Translations under genes and position numbers: made by a program | Notes under the pieces: generated by a model | Told to the model about the DNA's origin: nothing | Database searches by the model: none | What the model saw: only the letters and a program-made list of their open reading frames with translations | DNA from: Dastarcus helophoroides | Lineage: Eukaryota; Arthropoda; Insecta; Coleoptera; Bothrideridae | NCBI GenBank assembly: GCA_028583605.1 | Contig: CM053329.1 | Location: 17,894,455-17,958,454, forward strand | DNA length: 64,000 nucleotides | Reading direction: 5' to 3' | In this document: one piece after another, positions 33,681-46,919 of the stretch | Layout of the letters: each line of letters begins with the position of its first letter | Numbering within the stretch: position 1 is the stretch's first letter

Positions 33681-35699
33681 ATATTGACTTTCCAGATGAA
33701 AGTAACGAAATTTGGAAAATAAGACAAATTTCGACCAATATGCTGAAATTGCAGGAAATTCAATTTAAAAAAGAAATTCAGATAAAACCATTAGAAAAAA
33801 ATTCACGGACTCTCTAGAACTGTCTAGAATATATTCTAAATTTTTAAGAGAAAGTTCAATTTTAAGAGGATAATTAAAATTTTGAGATTGAAGTAATAAT
33901 TTCGTAAACAAATTGGAAAAGTTGGAATTTTCAACAAATTATATTAAAAATTAGTCACATTTTTAAAATTTACAGGAAATCTTTTCCTCAAAATTTTCCA
34001 GAAGTATTATGTCCACATTTTTAAATATTCATTAAATACCATTGTGCAGTTCTACAAAAATAAACGAATTTTGCGAAAAACGCGAAATCTTCAGAAAATA
34101 TTAAATTTTAAATTGAAATGGCCAAAAACAGAAAATATGGATTTTTCAAAAAAAAGTCAACATTTGGAGAATAACATAAATTTTGACCAACAAGCTGAAA
34201 TTACAGGAAATCAAATTTAAAGAAGATATTCAGATACATCAGTTAATTAAAAAAGGATTTCGAAAAAAATTCACGGTTTTTGAAAAATACGTTGCAATTT
34301 TGAGAAAAAGCTCAAACTGTCTAAAAAATATTCCAAATGTTTAAGAGAAAGCTCAGTTTTAAAAGAAAAATTGAAATTTTGAGAATAAAGTAGTAATTTC
34401 GAAAAGAAATTTTTCTTGAAATCCCCAAAAATATTTTTTTTTGCATTTTTATTAACTCTCCTTTGTAATTTAATGAGAAAACCAAATATTCAGAGAAATA
34501 GCAGAATTTTGCATTAAATAAAGGATATTTGAAACAAAATTTCAGAAGGGAGGCTTTTAGAAATAAAATCGAAATTTCGAAAAGGACAAATTTTGAGGAA
34601 AGAGCGAATGTTAGGAAAATGACTGTTTTAAGAGTAAAAAGTCAAAATTTTGACTATTTTAAGAGAAAAAAGCAAAAACTCTGAGAAAAAAAGACGAAAT
34701 TTGAAGAATAACATAAATTTTGACCAAAAACTTGGAATTATAAGAAATCAAATTTAAAAAAGAACTTCAGATAAAACAGTTAATTAAAAGACAATGGATT
34801 TCGAAAAAAAATCAGGATTTCTTAAAAATATGTTGCATTTTCGAGAAAAGGCTTGAACTGTCTAGAAAATATTCCAAATTTTTAAGAAAAACTTCAATTT
34901 TAAGTGCAAAATTGAAATTTTGAGAATAAGGTAGTAATTTCGAAAAAAGAATTTTGAAAAACAATTTTGGAAAAGTTTGAATTTTTAATAAATTAAAAAT
35001 AAAAACCTAACCTGTCTCAAAAACTCGAAAAATATCCAACTCTTTAAAAAGTCAAAATTTATAAAGATCTAATTCTAATTAATAATTATTTTAAAAATGA
35101 AAACCTAACCTATTTAAAACTCGAAAAATGTCTACTACTCGACAACGGTCAAAATTTTCCAAGGTCTAATTCTATAAAAAGACGCAATGTTAAGGGAAAG
35201 TCGAAGTTCGAGAAAAAAATCAAAATTTCCGAAAACATTTTTCTCGAAATTTAACATTCAGTAAAGACGCTGAATTTACAAAGAAATCTTTTTCTCTAAA
35301 TCCTTAAATATATTTTTCTCAGCATTTTTATTAACACACAGTTGTAATTCGATGAAAAAACAAATATTCAGAAAAATGACAGAATTTCCAAAAATATTTG
35401 TCCCAAAATTTAACATTCAGTGAAGACGTTGAATTTACAAGAAATTTTTATTTTGAAATCCTCAAAAATATTTTTCGTACCATTTTTATTAACTCTTCTT
35501 TATAATTTACTGAATTTTGCAATAAATAAACGATTTGTGAAACAAAAGTTTCGAAATCGACAAAATTAGGCGAATTTTAGGAGAATGACTATTTTAAGAT
35601 TGCGATTCAATTTTTGGGAACCAAACGAATTTTGCGAACAAGTCGAAATCTTAAAAAAAAATCAATCTTGAATAGAAATGTCCAAAAACAGAATATCGA

Positions 35700-36640
35700 T
35701 TTTTCAGATAAAAGTCGAAATTTGGAAAACAATATAAATTTCGACCAACATGCTGAAATTGCAGGAAATTCATTTTAAAAAAGAAATTCAGATAAAACCA
35801 TTATTTAGAAAAACATTCACGGACTCTCTAGAACTGTCTAGAAAATATTCTAAATTTTTAAGAGAAAGTTCCATTTAAGAGGAAAATTGAAATTTTGAGA
35901 TTGAAGCAATAATTTCGAAAAAAAAATTGGAAAAGTTGGAATTTTCAATAAATTGTATTAAAAATTAGTCACATTTAATAAAATTTACAGGAAATCGTTT
36001 TCTCTAAAACAGAAAATATCGATTTTTCATATTAAAGTCGAAATTTGGAATATAAGATAAATTTCGACCAACATGTTGAAATTGGAGGAAATTCAATTTA
36101 AAAAAGAAATTCAGATAAAACAATTATTTAGAAAAAAATTCATGAACTCTCTAGAACTGTCTAAAAAATATTCTAAATTTTTAAGAGAAAGTTCCATTTA
36201 AGAGGAAAATTGAAATTTTGAGATTGAAGCAAGAATTTCGAAAAAAAAATTGAAAAAGTTGGAATTTTCAATAAATTGTATTAAAAATTAGTCACATTTA
36301 ATAAAATTTACAGGAAATCTTTTTCTCTAAAATAGAAAATATCGATTTTTCATATTAAAGTCGAAATTTGGAATATAGGATAAATTTCGACCAACATGTT
36401 GAAATTGCAGGAAATTCAATTTAAAAAAAATTCAAATAAAACAATTATTTAGAAAAAAAACTCACGAACTCTCTAGAACTGTCTAAAAAAATATTCTAAA
36501 TTTTTAAGAAAAAGTTTAATTTTAAGAGGAAAATTGAAAATTTGTGAATGAAGTAATAATTTTGAAAAAAAAATTGGAAAAGTTGAAATTTTCATTAAAT
36601 TATATTCAAAATTAGTCACATTTTTAAAATTTACATATTT
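35700..36640 (+). repeat. Local ~322-bp triplication
   Basis: Three successive units with TCTCTAGAACTGTCTA at 35825, 36148 and 36470 (323 and 322 bp apart), sharing AAATTTCGACCAACATGTTG and ATTAGTCACATTTAATAAAA. Confidence 0.8.
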
Positions 36641-38221
36641 TTTTCAAGATTTCCTAGAAGTATTATGCCCAGATTTTTAAATTTTCATTAAATACCATTA
36701 TACAGTTCTACAAAAATAAACGAATTTTGCGAAAAACGCAAAATCTTCAGAAATATTGAATTTTAAATAGAAATGGCAGAAACAGAAAATATGAATTTTT
36801 CAGATGAAAGTCGAAATTTGCAGAATAACATAAATTTTGACCAACGAGTTGAAGTTACAGGAAATCAAATTTAAAAAAAGATATTTAGATAAAACAGTCA
36901 ATTAAAAAAAAGGATTTCGAAAAAAATTCATGATTTTTGAAAAATACCTTGCAATTTCGAGAAAAAGCTCAAACTGTCTAAAAAATATTCCAAATGTTTA
37001 AGAGAAAGCTCAGTTTTAAGAGGAAAATTGAAATTTTCAGAATAAAGTAGTAATTTCGAAAAAAATTGGAAAAGTTGGAAATTTTAATAAATTTAAAATA
37101 AAAACCTGCCTTGAAAACTCGAAAAATGTCCAATATTAAAAAAAAGTTAAAATTTTCAAAGGTTTAATTCTAATTAATAATTATTAAAAACCTAACCTGT
37201 TCATAAATATTAAACTTTATTAACGATTAAAAAGCAACTGATAATAAGAGAAAAAGCTTGAACTGTCTCGAAAATATGCCAAATTTTTAAGAAATTCAAT
37301 TTTAAGAGCAAAATTGAAATTTTGAGACTAAAGTAGCAATTTCGAAAAAGTTATTTTGAAAAACAATTTGGGAAACTTGGAATTTTTAATAAATTAAACA
37401 TAAAAACTTAACCTGTCTCAAAAAAAAAACTAGAAAATCATCTAACCCTCTAAAAAAGTCAGAATTTTTAAAGGTCTAATTCTAATTAATAATCTTATTA
37501 AAAATAAAAACCTAGCCTATCTTAAAAACTCGAAAAATGTCCAATACTCAAAAAACGTCAAAATTTTTCAAGGTCCAATCCTACGAAAAGACCTAATATC
37601 TAGAGAATTGTTAGATAAAGTCGAATTTCGAGAAAAAAAAATCGCAATTGCTGAAAGCATTTTTCTCAAAGTTGTACATTCAGAAAAGACGTTGAATTTA
37701 CAAAATTTTTTTTCCAGAATTTCCCAAAAATGTTTTTCTCATCATATTTTAATAATCGCCGTAATTTGTTGAAAAAAAACAAATATTCAGAAAAGCGGAA
37801 GATTTTTGCAATAAATAAACGATTTTTGAAATAAAACTCCAAAAAGGAGACTTTTAAAAATAAAATCGAAATTTCGAAAAGGACACATTTTGAGGAAAGG
37901 GCGAATTTCAGGAAAATGACTATTTTAAGAAAAAAAAGCCAACATTTTGAGTAAGAAAGAATTATTTACCGGAGAAAAGGCGAAATTTGGAGATTAACAT
38001 ACATTTCTAACAACAAGTTGAAATTATAGGAAACCAAATTTAAAAAAGAAATTCAAATAAAATATTTCATCACGATTTTTGAGAAAAAGCTCAGTGTCCA
38101 AAAAATATTCCAAATGTTTGAGAGAAAGCTCAGTTTTAAGAAAAAAATTGTAATTTTGAGAATAAAGTAATAATTTCGAAAAGAGAATTTCGAAAAATTT
38201 TTTTTGGAAAAGTGGGAATTT

Positions 38222-38242
38222 TAACCTAACCTAACCTAACCT
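38222..38242 (+). repeat. Four CCTAA units, telomere-like
   Basis: TAACCTAACCTAACCTAACC reads as the complement of the insect telomeric TTAGG. The surrounding satellite repeatedly contains single AACCTAACCTGTCTC words, so this is more likely local slippage of a satellite word than a telomere remnant. Confidence 0.7.
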
Positions 38243-40019
38243 CTCTCGAAAACTCAAAAAATGTCCAATACTGAAAAAAAAACAAAATTTTCAAAGGTCT
38301 AATCCTAATTAATAATTATTAAAAATCTAACCTGTTCATAAATATTAAACTTTATTAACGATTAAAAAGCAACAGATAAGTAAGGGTTGGAAATGTCAAC
38401 CTAACCTGTCTCAAAAACTTGAAAAATGCCCAATACTCGAAAATAGTCAAAATTTTCAAAGGTCCCATTATGTGGAAAGAGGCAATTTTGAGAGAAAGTT
38501 GAATTTCGAAAAAAAAAATCAAAGTTTTGAGAGTAAAATTTAAATTTTGGGAATAAAGTAATAATTGCGAAAAACGATTATGGTAAGGTTGGGATTTTTA
38601 ATAAATTAAAAATAAAAACCTAACCTGCCTCAAAAACTCGAAAAATATCCAACCCTCTAAAAAAGTCAAAATTTTTAAAAGTCTAATTCTAATTAATAAT
38701 TATATTAAAAATAAAAACCTAACCTACCTCAAAAACTAGAAAAATGTCCAATACTCGAAAAAAGTCAAAATTTTTCAAGGTTTTATTCTATGAAATGACG
38801 TAATATTAAGAGAAGCCGAATTTCGAGAAAAAAAAATCGCAATTTCCAAAAACATTTTTCTCAAAATTTAACATTTAGTAAAGACGTTGAATTTACAAAA
38901 AATCTTTTTCTCAAAATCCTTAAAAATATTTTTTCAGCATTTTTATTAACACTAATGTAATTTGATGAAAAACAGATAGTTAGAAAAATGACAGAATTCC
39001 CAAAAATATTTTTCCCAAAATTTAACATTCAGTGAAGACGTTGAATTGACCATAAATGTTAAGAGAAAGTCAAACTTCGAGAAAAAAATTGCTATTTCCA
39101 AAAACACTTTTCTCAAAATTTAACATTGAGTAAAGACGTTGAATTTACAAGAAGTCTTTTGCCCTAAATCCTTAGAAATATTTTTCTCGGCATTTTTATT
39201 AACACTCCGTTTTAATTTGACAAAAAATTTAATATTCCGAAAAATGACAGAATTTCCAAAAATATTTTGCCCAAAATTTAACATTCAGTGAAGACGTTGA
39301 ATTGATCAGAAATCTTTTTTTCGAAATCCCTAAAAATATGCTTTTCAACATTTTTATTAACTCTTCGTGCTAATCTGCCAAAAAAACAAATATTTAGAAA
39401 AATTGTAGAATTTTGTAGTAAATAAACCATTTGTGAAACAAAATTCTAAAAAGGAGGCTTTTAGAAATAAAATCGAAGTTTCGAAAAAGAAAAATTTTGA
39501 AGAAAGGACGAATTTTAGGAAAATGACTATTTTAAGAGAAAAACGTCAATATTTTGACTACTTCAAGAGAAAAAAGTTAAATTTTGAGAAAAAAAAGACT
39601 TAATTACCGGAGATAAGGCGAAATTTGGAGAATAACATAAATTTTGACCAAGAAGTTGAAATTAGAGGAAATTAAATTTAAAAAAGAAATTCAGATAAAA
39701 GAGTTAATTGATTCCGAGAAAAAGCTTGAACTGTCTAGAAAATATTCTAAATTAAAAAAAAGTTCAATTTTAAGAGCAAAATTGAAATTTAGAGAATAAA
39801 GTAGTAGTTTCGAAAAAAGAATTTCGAAAAACAATTTAGGCAGAGTTGGAATTTTTATGAATTAAAAATAAAAATCTAACCTGTCTCAGAAACTCGAAAA
39901 ATATCCAACTCTCTAAAAAAGTCAAAATTTTTAAAAGTCTAATTCTAATTAATAATTATATTAAAAATGAAAACCTAACCTATTTAAAACTCGAAAAATG
40001 TCTACTACTCGACAACGGT

Positions 40020-43000
40020 CATTTGCCATTTTCAAGCTCTACATGAACTTCTTGAATAGTTCAGAACTTAAGACGATTTTTGTTGGGATCTTACAGGTAG
40101 CTGCAGATGAATTTCGTTTATAGTGTGGAGGTCCAAGTCATCTAGCTCTAGAATCTGACCAAACTAGCAAGTCTTTGATAGTTTGGAGAAACAGATGAAT
40201 TTCCTTGAGGATTTAACAGGTGCAGATAAGTCTCTAGATGCGTTTTCTTCTAAGTTTAAAGTTTCACCTTAATTCCTTTAAGAGCTTAGAGTATGGATGA
40301 GTTTCCTCGACATTGTCGATATCTAACGAACTCTAGATGGGTTTATTTGGGATTTTAGAGCTACAGATGGATTCTCTTCACAGTTTAGGACTCCACATCA
40401 GTTCTTTTTGGAAATTTAGCCAAACCTTTTCTTGGGGCACTTAAAAGCTCCAGCTGAATTCCTTTGAGAACTTAAAGCTTTACAGTAGAGCTCCAGCTGA
40501 ATTCATTTGAGAACTTAGAGGTCTAGATGAGTTTCTTTCGAATCCTGAAGCTCTAAATAAACTTTTTAAGTACCTTAGATGTTTTTTTAATTTAGTGCTG
40601 CAGATGAATTTCCATTTTTGGGGCTCAAACCAATTTCCTCCAGAATTTAACCTAACTAAATAAATATTATTCCCAATTTGGAGATGCAAATGAATGTCCT
40701 TGAAAATTTTGAGCTCCAAATGAGGTTCTAGGTAGATCTTTTTGGTATTGCAGAGCTTCAGCGCTGTATATTTTTGACAGCCGAGGGCTTCAGATGAGTT
40801 TATTTGCCATTTTCAAGCTCTAAATGAACTTCTTGAATAGTTCAGAACTTAAGACGATTTTTGTTGGGATCTTACAGGTAGCTGCAGCTTCGGCGCTGAA
40901 TTTTGTTGACAGCTCAGGGCTTCAGATGAGTTTCTTTGTGATTTTAAAGCTCTAAATGAACTTCTTTAATAGTTCAGAACTTAAGACGATTTTTGTTGGG
41001 ATCTAACAGGTAGCTGCAGATGAATTTCGTTTATAGTGTGGAGGTCCAAGTCAGCTAGCTCTAGAATCTGACCAAACTAGCAAATCTTTGACAGTTTGGA
41101 GAAACAGATGAATTTCCTTGAGGATTTAACAGGTGCAGATAAGCCTCTAGATGCGTTTTCTTTTAAGTTTAAAGTTTCACCTTAATTCCTTTAAGAGCTT
41201 AGAGTATGGATGAGTTTCCTCGGGATTGTCGATATCTAACGAACTCTAGATGGGTTTACTTGGGATTTTAGAGCTACAGATGGATTTCCTTCACAGTTTA
41301 GGACTCCACATCAGCTCTTTTTGGAAATTTAGCCAAACTTTTTCTTGGGGTACTTGAAAGCTCTAGTTGAATTCCTTTGAGAACTTAAAGCTTTACATTA
41401 GAGCTCCAGCTGAATTCATTTGAGAACTTAGAGGTTTAGATGAATTTCTTTCGAATCCTGAAGCTCTAAATAAACTTCTTAAGGATCTTAGATGCTTTTT
41501 TTGAAATTTAGTGCTGCAGATGAATTTCTATTTTTGGGGCTCAAACCAATTTTCTCCAGAATTTAACCCAACTAAATAAATATTATTCCCAATTTGGAGA
41601 TGCAAATGAATTTCCTTGAAAATTTTGAGCTCCAAATGAGGTTCTAGGTAGATCTTCTTGCTGTTGTAGAGCTTTAGTGCTGAATATTTTCGACAGCTGA
41701 GGGCTTCAGATAAGTTTCTTTGCGATTTTCAAGCTCTAAATGGACTTCTTTGATTATTCAGAACTTAAGACGATTTTTGTTGGGATCTTAGAGGTAGCTG
41801 CAGATACATTTTGTTTAAAGTGTATGGTTTCAAGTCAGCTTGCTTTAGAATTTGACCAAACTAGGAAATCTTTGGCAACTTGGATATACAGATGAGTTTC
41901 CTTGAGAATTTATAGTTATAGATGAACCTCTAGATAGGGTTCCTTTGGAGTTTAAAGCTCCACCGGAATTACTTTAAAAGCTTAGGGTATGGATGAGTTT
42001 CCTCGGGATTTTTTAAACGAACTCTAGATATGTTTACTTGGGATTTTACAGCTGCAGATGGATTCCCTTCACAGTTTAGGACTCCGCATCAGTTTTTCTT
42101 TGCAAATTTAGCCAAACTTTTTATTGGGGCATTTGAGAGCTCCAGCTAAATTCCTTTGAGATCTTAGAGCCTTAGATGAGTTTCTTTGGAAACTTGAAGC
42201 TCTAAATAAATTGCTTAAGGATCTTAGATGCTTTTCTTGAAATGTAGTGCTGCAGATGAACTTCCTTTACAATTTTGGGCTCCAAACCACTTTTCCCGAG
42301 AGTTTAACTCAAATAAATAAATATTATTCCCAATTTGGAGATGCAAATGAATATCCTTGACAATTTTGAGCTCCAGATGAGCTTCTAGCTAGTTTTTCTT
42401 GGTATGGTAGAGCTTCAGCCAAATATTTTTGAGAGCTTTGAACTTCAGATTAGTTTCTTTGCAATTTTTAAGCTCCAAATAAACTAATTTAATAGTTCAG
42501 AACTTAAGATGATTTTCGTTGGGATCTTAGAGGTAGCTGCAGATGAATTTTGTTTATAGTGTGAAGTTCCAAATCAGCTTGCTTCAGAATTTGACCAAAC
42601 TAGCAAATCTTTGACAACTTGGAGATACAGATGAATTTCCTTGAGAATGTATAGTTATAGATGAACCTCTAGATGTGTTTTCTTTGCAGTTTAAAGCTCC
42701 ACCGGATTTTTTTTGAAAGGTTAGAATATGGATGAGTTTCCTCAGGAGTTTTAATATCTAAACGAAATCTAAATGGTATTTTTGGGATTTTAGAGCTACA
42801 GACTAATTCCCATCACAGTTAAGAACTCCAAATTCATGCCTTTCGTTGGGATCTTACAGGTAGCCGCAGATGAATTTCGTTTATAGTGTGGAGGCCCAAA
42901 TCAGCCACCTGCAGAATCTAACCAAACTAGACTAAGATTTATAATTTATGGATGAAATCTTTGACAGTTTCGAGAGACAGATTAATGTCCTTGAGGATTT

Positions 43001-44275
43001 AGCAGCTGCAGATGAGTCGCTAGATGGGTTTTCTTTTAAGTTTAAAGTTCCACCTTAATTTCTTTAAGAGCTTAGAGTATAGATGGGTTTTCTTTTAAGT
43101 TTAAAGTTCCACCTTAATTCCTTTAAGAGCTTAGAGTATAGATGAGTTTCTTTGGAATTTTCAATATCTGAATGCACTTTAAATGGTTTTTGGGGGGATT
43201 TTAAAGCTACAGACGAATTTCCTTCACACATGAGGACTCCAAATTCATTTTTTTGGGAATTTAGCCAAACTAGATAAGATTTCTTGACATTTTATAGATT
43301 CAGATGAATTCCCTTGAGAATTCAAAGCTGTAGAGGAATTTCTAGATGGGCTTCCTTGGGATTTTAGAGCTACAGATGCATTCCCTTCACCCCAAATTCA
43401 ATTTTTTTGAAGAATTTAGCCAAACTAGATAAAGTTTCTGGACACTTTATAGATTCAGATGAATTTCCTTGAGAATTGAGAGCTGTCTAGATGGGTTTTC
43501 TTGGCGCGTTAGAGCTCCAGCTAAATTTCTTTGAGAACAATGAGCTGCAAATGAGTTTCCTTGGCTTTTTATAGCTCTAAATGAACTGGTTAAAGAGTGT
43601 AGATCTTTAGATTAGTTTTCTTGGGACTTAAGAAATAGATATGCATTTTCTTCAAAGCTCAAAGCTCATTTGACACTCCAAATTAATTGAGCGTTTAGAG
43701 CTTTAGATTAGTTTCTGCATGAGTTGCCTTGGCACTTTAGAGCTTAGCTCTAAATTAAATTAAAGATTTAGACTTCTTGATGGCTATCCTTGTGATTTTG
43801 AAGCTCCAAATGAAATTATTGAAGAGCTGAAGTTTTTAGATAAGTTTTCTTGGGACTCAAGATCTGCCGATGAATTTTATTGACAGTTTATGACTCCAAA
43901 TCAATTTTCTTGATAATTTAAACAAACTAAATACATTTTCTTGATAATTTAGAGATCCAGATGAATTGCAATAAGAATTTAGAACTCTAGATGACTTTTT
44001 AAATAATTTTTTGGCAGTTTAGAGCTGCAGTGGAATTTTCTTGAGAGCTTAGAGCTTCAGATGAATTTCTTCGAGAGCATGGAGCTTCAGATAAGTTTTC
44101 TCGAGAGCTTGAAGCTTCAGATGAGTTTCCTCAATATTTTGAAGCTCTTAGTGAACTTTAAGAGAGATCTTTAAATGACTTTTCCATTGAGAATGTAGAT
44201 GAATTTCCTTCACAGTTTAGAGCTGGATATTGGTTTCCTTAGAAATTTAATTAAACTTGATGAACGCCCTTGGAA
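40020..44275 (+). repeat. ~30-bp-unit repeat in ~780-bp blocks
   Basis: The basic word is AGAGCTTCAGATGAGTTTCC TTGAGAATTT with many variants; clean 30-bp spacing is seen at 44053, 44083 and 44113. Larger blocks recur: CAGAACTTAAGACGATTTTT at 40062, 40843, 40975, 41759 and 42498, i.e. ~780-bp units plus a 132-bp partial one. Adjacent blocks share long matching stretches. A 79-codon minus-strand frame (40480-40719) is an artefact. Base composition is more balanced than the flanking satellites. Confidence 0.88.
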
Positions 44276-45107
44276 CTTTGGATATCTGTTGACTCGAAAT
44301 TTCGATAGTTATTTCTAATGAAATTCGAATTTTATTTTGAAATTTCGATTTTTTTTTTGTAAACTTTTTACTTCAAAATGGTTGCGAATGGTTTCTCGAG
44401 TTTTATGATTTGTTTTGATAATTCCAAATTGAAACTTAGGTAATAATTTTAAATTCGAAAATTGAAGATTAATTTTTTATAATTAGTTAGTTTTGCTCGA
44501 AGGTTTTCTCTCAAAATTTTGATTTTTTTTACAAACTCGTTGAAATTTTTATTTTTTTACAAAAAAATTTAAATACAAATGTTGTTCTTAGAAACCAACA
44601 AAGATTAGAAAACACAGCAAAGGTTGCTCTAAGATTGCTCTAGGTTTCAGGGGACAAGATTGTATTTCAATTTTTGAAGTAACCAAGGACCAGTTCGTTG
44701 CACCAAAATTATTTTTTACTGAAGTTTCAATACAGGAACAAAACTTCGCTTATTTTCCAAATTGTGGATAATTTAAACTTTTCAGTTTAAATCTGCAACT
44801 TTACGTTTTTTCCTAGAATTTCTATATAAAAATCGAAATGTAGAATATTTTCCTCAAATTGCTATTTTTTCTACTCAAAATTTCGTCTATTGTAAGATTT
44901 AAAATTTTGGAACCGAAAATTTCGATTTTTTTACAAATGTCAAGATTTTTTTTTAGATTTGGACTCTCGACTCTTTTGAACACATTTTTCCAAAACCGTG
45001 AAATTTTTATTATTTGCTGTTATATTTATTTATTGTTAATACATATATTTTATGAGACATGGCATAAATCCTGAAGGTTCCACAAAGAACCCAAGGCTTA
45101 AAAAAAT
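44276..45107. other. T-rich degenerate sequence with a repeat remnant
   Basis: Words like the 7-12.7 kb satellite; contains the deleted hammerhead-repeat copy at 44571-44707. No gene seen. Confidence 0.5.
44571..44707. mobile_element. Inverted-repeat hammerhead element, centre deleted
   Basis: The left part (AACAAAGATTAGAAAACACA GCAAAGGTTGCTCTAA) is the arm in minus orientation; it joins directly to GATTGCTCTAGGTTTCAGGG GACAAG...ATTTCAATTTTTGAAG and the outer end ACCAAGGACCAGTTCGTTGC in plus orientation. So it was an inverted pair like 53071-53244 that has lost both ribozyme cores and most of the right arm. Confidence 0.65.
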
Positions 45108-45486
45108 TGTCTAGAGCTTTATCGGTCCGAATTGTTTACCACGCGTGAATAATACCCACTTTATTACCAAATTAACTCGGCACACTTCAACTGAACAGTA
45201 ACTCACTACTTATTTACTAATTGCTAGCGCACTAACTACACTGACTTCTTTCTAACTGACTGACTCGAGGGAAAGCTGACCGTCTTTTATAGTTTTGGCC
45301 CCCGGCTTCTAGAACTTTTCGGCAGATAAGGCTTATCGTTCCCGAAATTTCTGGAACGCTTATCTGCCATTTGTTTCGTTATCGCGGCCGCTTTCCCCTT
45401 ATCAGATCCTTCTAGAAACTTTTTTTATTTACTAAATTATACAATTCTATTCTAAATTCTATTCTATCTATTTACATTTCGTTATT
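45108..45486 (-). mobile_element. Solo LTR, Ty3/gypsy-type, copy 1
   Basis: About 379 bp, homologous along its length to 47503-47880. In minus orientation it has a U3 with paired GATAAG-type motifs, TATAAAA (45285-45291), then a CAGTCAGT-rich transcript start region and AATAAA (45160-45165). The ends are more diverged than those of copy 2 (TGTCTAGAGC versus TGTTACGGGC on the plus strand), and I see no target duplication. No internal gag-pol sequence is adjacent, and the two LTRs do not look like a pair bounding one element, since no primer-binding site follows either. Confidence 0.75.
45285..45291 (-). promoter_or_regulatory. LTR TATA box (copy 1)
   Basis: TATAAAA on the minus strand, conserved in the second LTR at 47677-47683. 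AATAAA downstream completes a normal LTR layout. Confidence 0.6.
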
Positions 45487-46919
45487 GGGCTTTTTTTCAT
45501 TTTCCAGTTTGAGCTTGAAATATATACATTTTTCTAAGAAATAGGACTCAAAAATCGAAAATTTAATTTGCATGTATTCGCCATCGAAATTTGGTTTTCT
45601 ATTCCGATATTTCGAAACTTTTTTTGTAAAGAATTAATTCATTAATTAATAATGATGAGTAATAGAAGAATCGTTTGGAATTGTCATTTAGAATCGAAAT
45701 TCTAATTTAAATTTTGACTAGCTTCTATAATTAATTAATTAATTATTTATTAATTTTTAATTAATTTAGCTTCTCCAACAAAATTTTCTTAATCTTTCGC
45801 AACGACATTTTTAATTTTATAAAAACTTCTTTCAGGATTGAAAAGGATAACAATTGTCTAATTTTTGGGGTTGGGCTAACTTCTTGCTTGAGAGAGTGTA
45901 TTCGTGTATTCATTCATTTGTTCAAAGTTGAAATATATACTTGACGGAACATGGAATGCCCCCAGCAAGAGAAGATAAAGTTACCACACTCTCTCCCTCT
46001 CACTTTAAAAGTTTGTCATTTCTCTTTACGTTCAGGTATTTACGTTTCGTTGAAAGCAAGAAGGACGAGGTGGATTCACGACGAAGAGACCATTCAAAAA
46101 GCATTCTACCTTCTGAAATTCAGCAAGGATCTTAGTTGAACTTCCCTCCGCTAGAGACGCTGCGGTCATTGAGAGTCTTTCAGACCCCACGCCTGGATTA
46201 CCCTTTCAGTTATTATTGATTTTATTACGAGAGTTATCTACCGAAGAATTTTAAAACGCAAACGAATTGTTTACAAAAAAAATCTCAATTTTTTCTAGGT
46301 TTTCTAGATTACATTGCTGAGATTTATTCATTTCAGTTATGATTTTATGCTAATCTAGTAATGAAGCTATCATTGAATTGAACAGGTTAATTACAATTGC
46401 TAATTAGTTGACATAAATTTAATTCTATTTTTCCAATTGGTCGTCAAGGTATTTATGCCGATATGATAATTTATGACAATCCTGCGAAGATTAAACTAAT
46501 TGGTGCCTTTTTTCCATACCATCTGTGCAAAAGTGGATTTCTTACCTGCCTACGTTTCTCTCATTGGTCGATGATCTTTCAGGGTCGTCCGGATCATGTT
46601 CCTAAATCAATGTGGATGACATTCCGTTTGGTAACCATCGAGGAATGTCAAGGTGTTTCGGCCATCATTACGGAAGATGATTAACGTTAGATTAATAACT
46701 TTGATTTCGATGGCATCCAACAGAGGGAAGCAACAGTACATTTCGATAGGATACATCTTGGAAAAAATTCAAACGCAGCTTGATATTTTAAACAAAAAAA
46801 AAGGAAGGAAAATAAGACAATTTTTAGTAAACTTTATTTGTATCTTTTACCTCTGATGACGGACATATTGAGACATCTTTAAGTTACCTATGAGTTATTC
46901 ATGGATTTCCATGATTTCC
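45487..46919. other. Mostly single-copy sequence between the two LTRs
   Basis: Contains a GC-richer stretch at 45940-46200 with two overlapping plus-strand frames of 62-64 codons, neither recognised, and the exon-like block at 46583-46684. It has no retroviral protein similarity. A TTAATTAA-rich segment lies at 45630-45770. Confidence 0.4.
46583..46684 (+). CDS. Possible 3'-terminal exon, unrecognised
   Basis: Follows a reasonable acceptor (CTTTCAG|GG at 46582/46583) and reads GRPDHVPKSMWMTFRLVTIE then ECQGVSAIITEDD and stop. The GC content and codon mix differ from the surrounding AT-rich DNA. Frame continues upstream without a stop to 46463, where a Met occurs. No family recognised, no partner exon found; the exon may equally be a fragment of a decayed gene. 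Confidence 0.2.
   Translation, partial: GRPDHVPKSMWMTFRLVTIEECQGVSAIITEDD

Larger units (their letters stand above)
33681..40019 (+). repeat. A-rich complex satellite
   Basis: AAAATTTTGAGAATAAAGTA, CAAACTGTCTAAAAAATATT, AACCTAACCTGTCTC and TTCTAATTAATAATTATT blocks recur in varying order at intervals of several hundred bp to ~2 kb (TCTCTAGAACTGTCTA at 33811, 35825, 36148 and 36470). It is the reverse-complement style of the 7-12.7 kb satellite (A-rich instead of T-rich on the plus strand). No coding frames longer than chance. Confidence 0.75.

Noticed and set aside
38222..38242. Interstitial telomere
   Set aside because: Only four CCTAA units, and single AACCTAACCTGTCTC words are part of the surrounding satellite.
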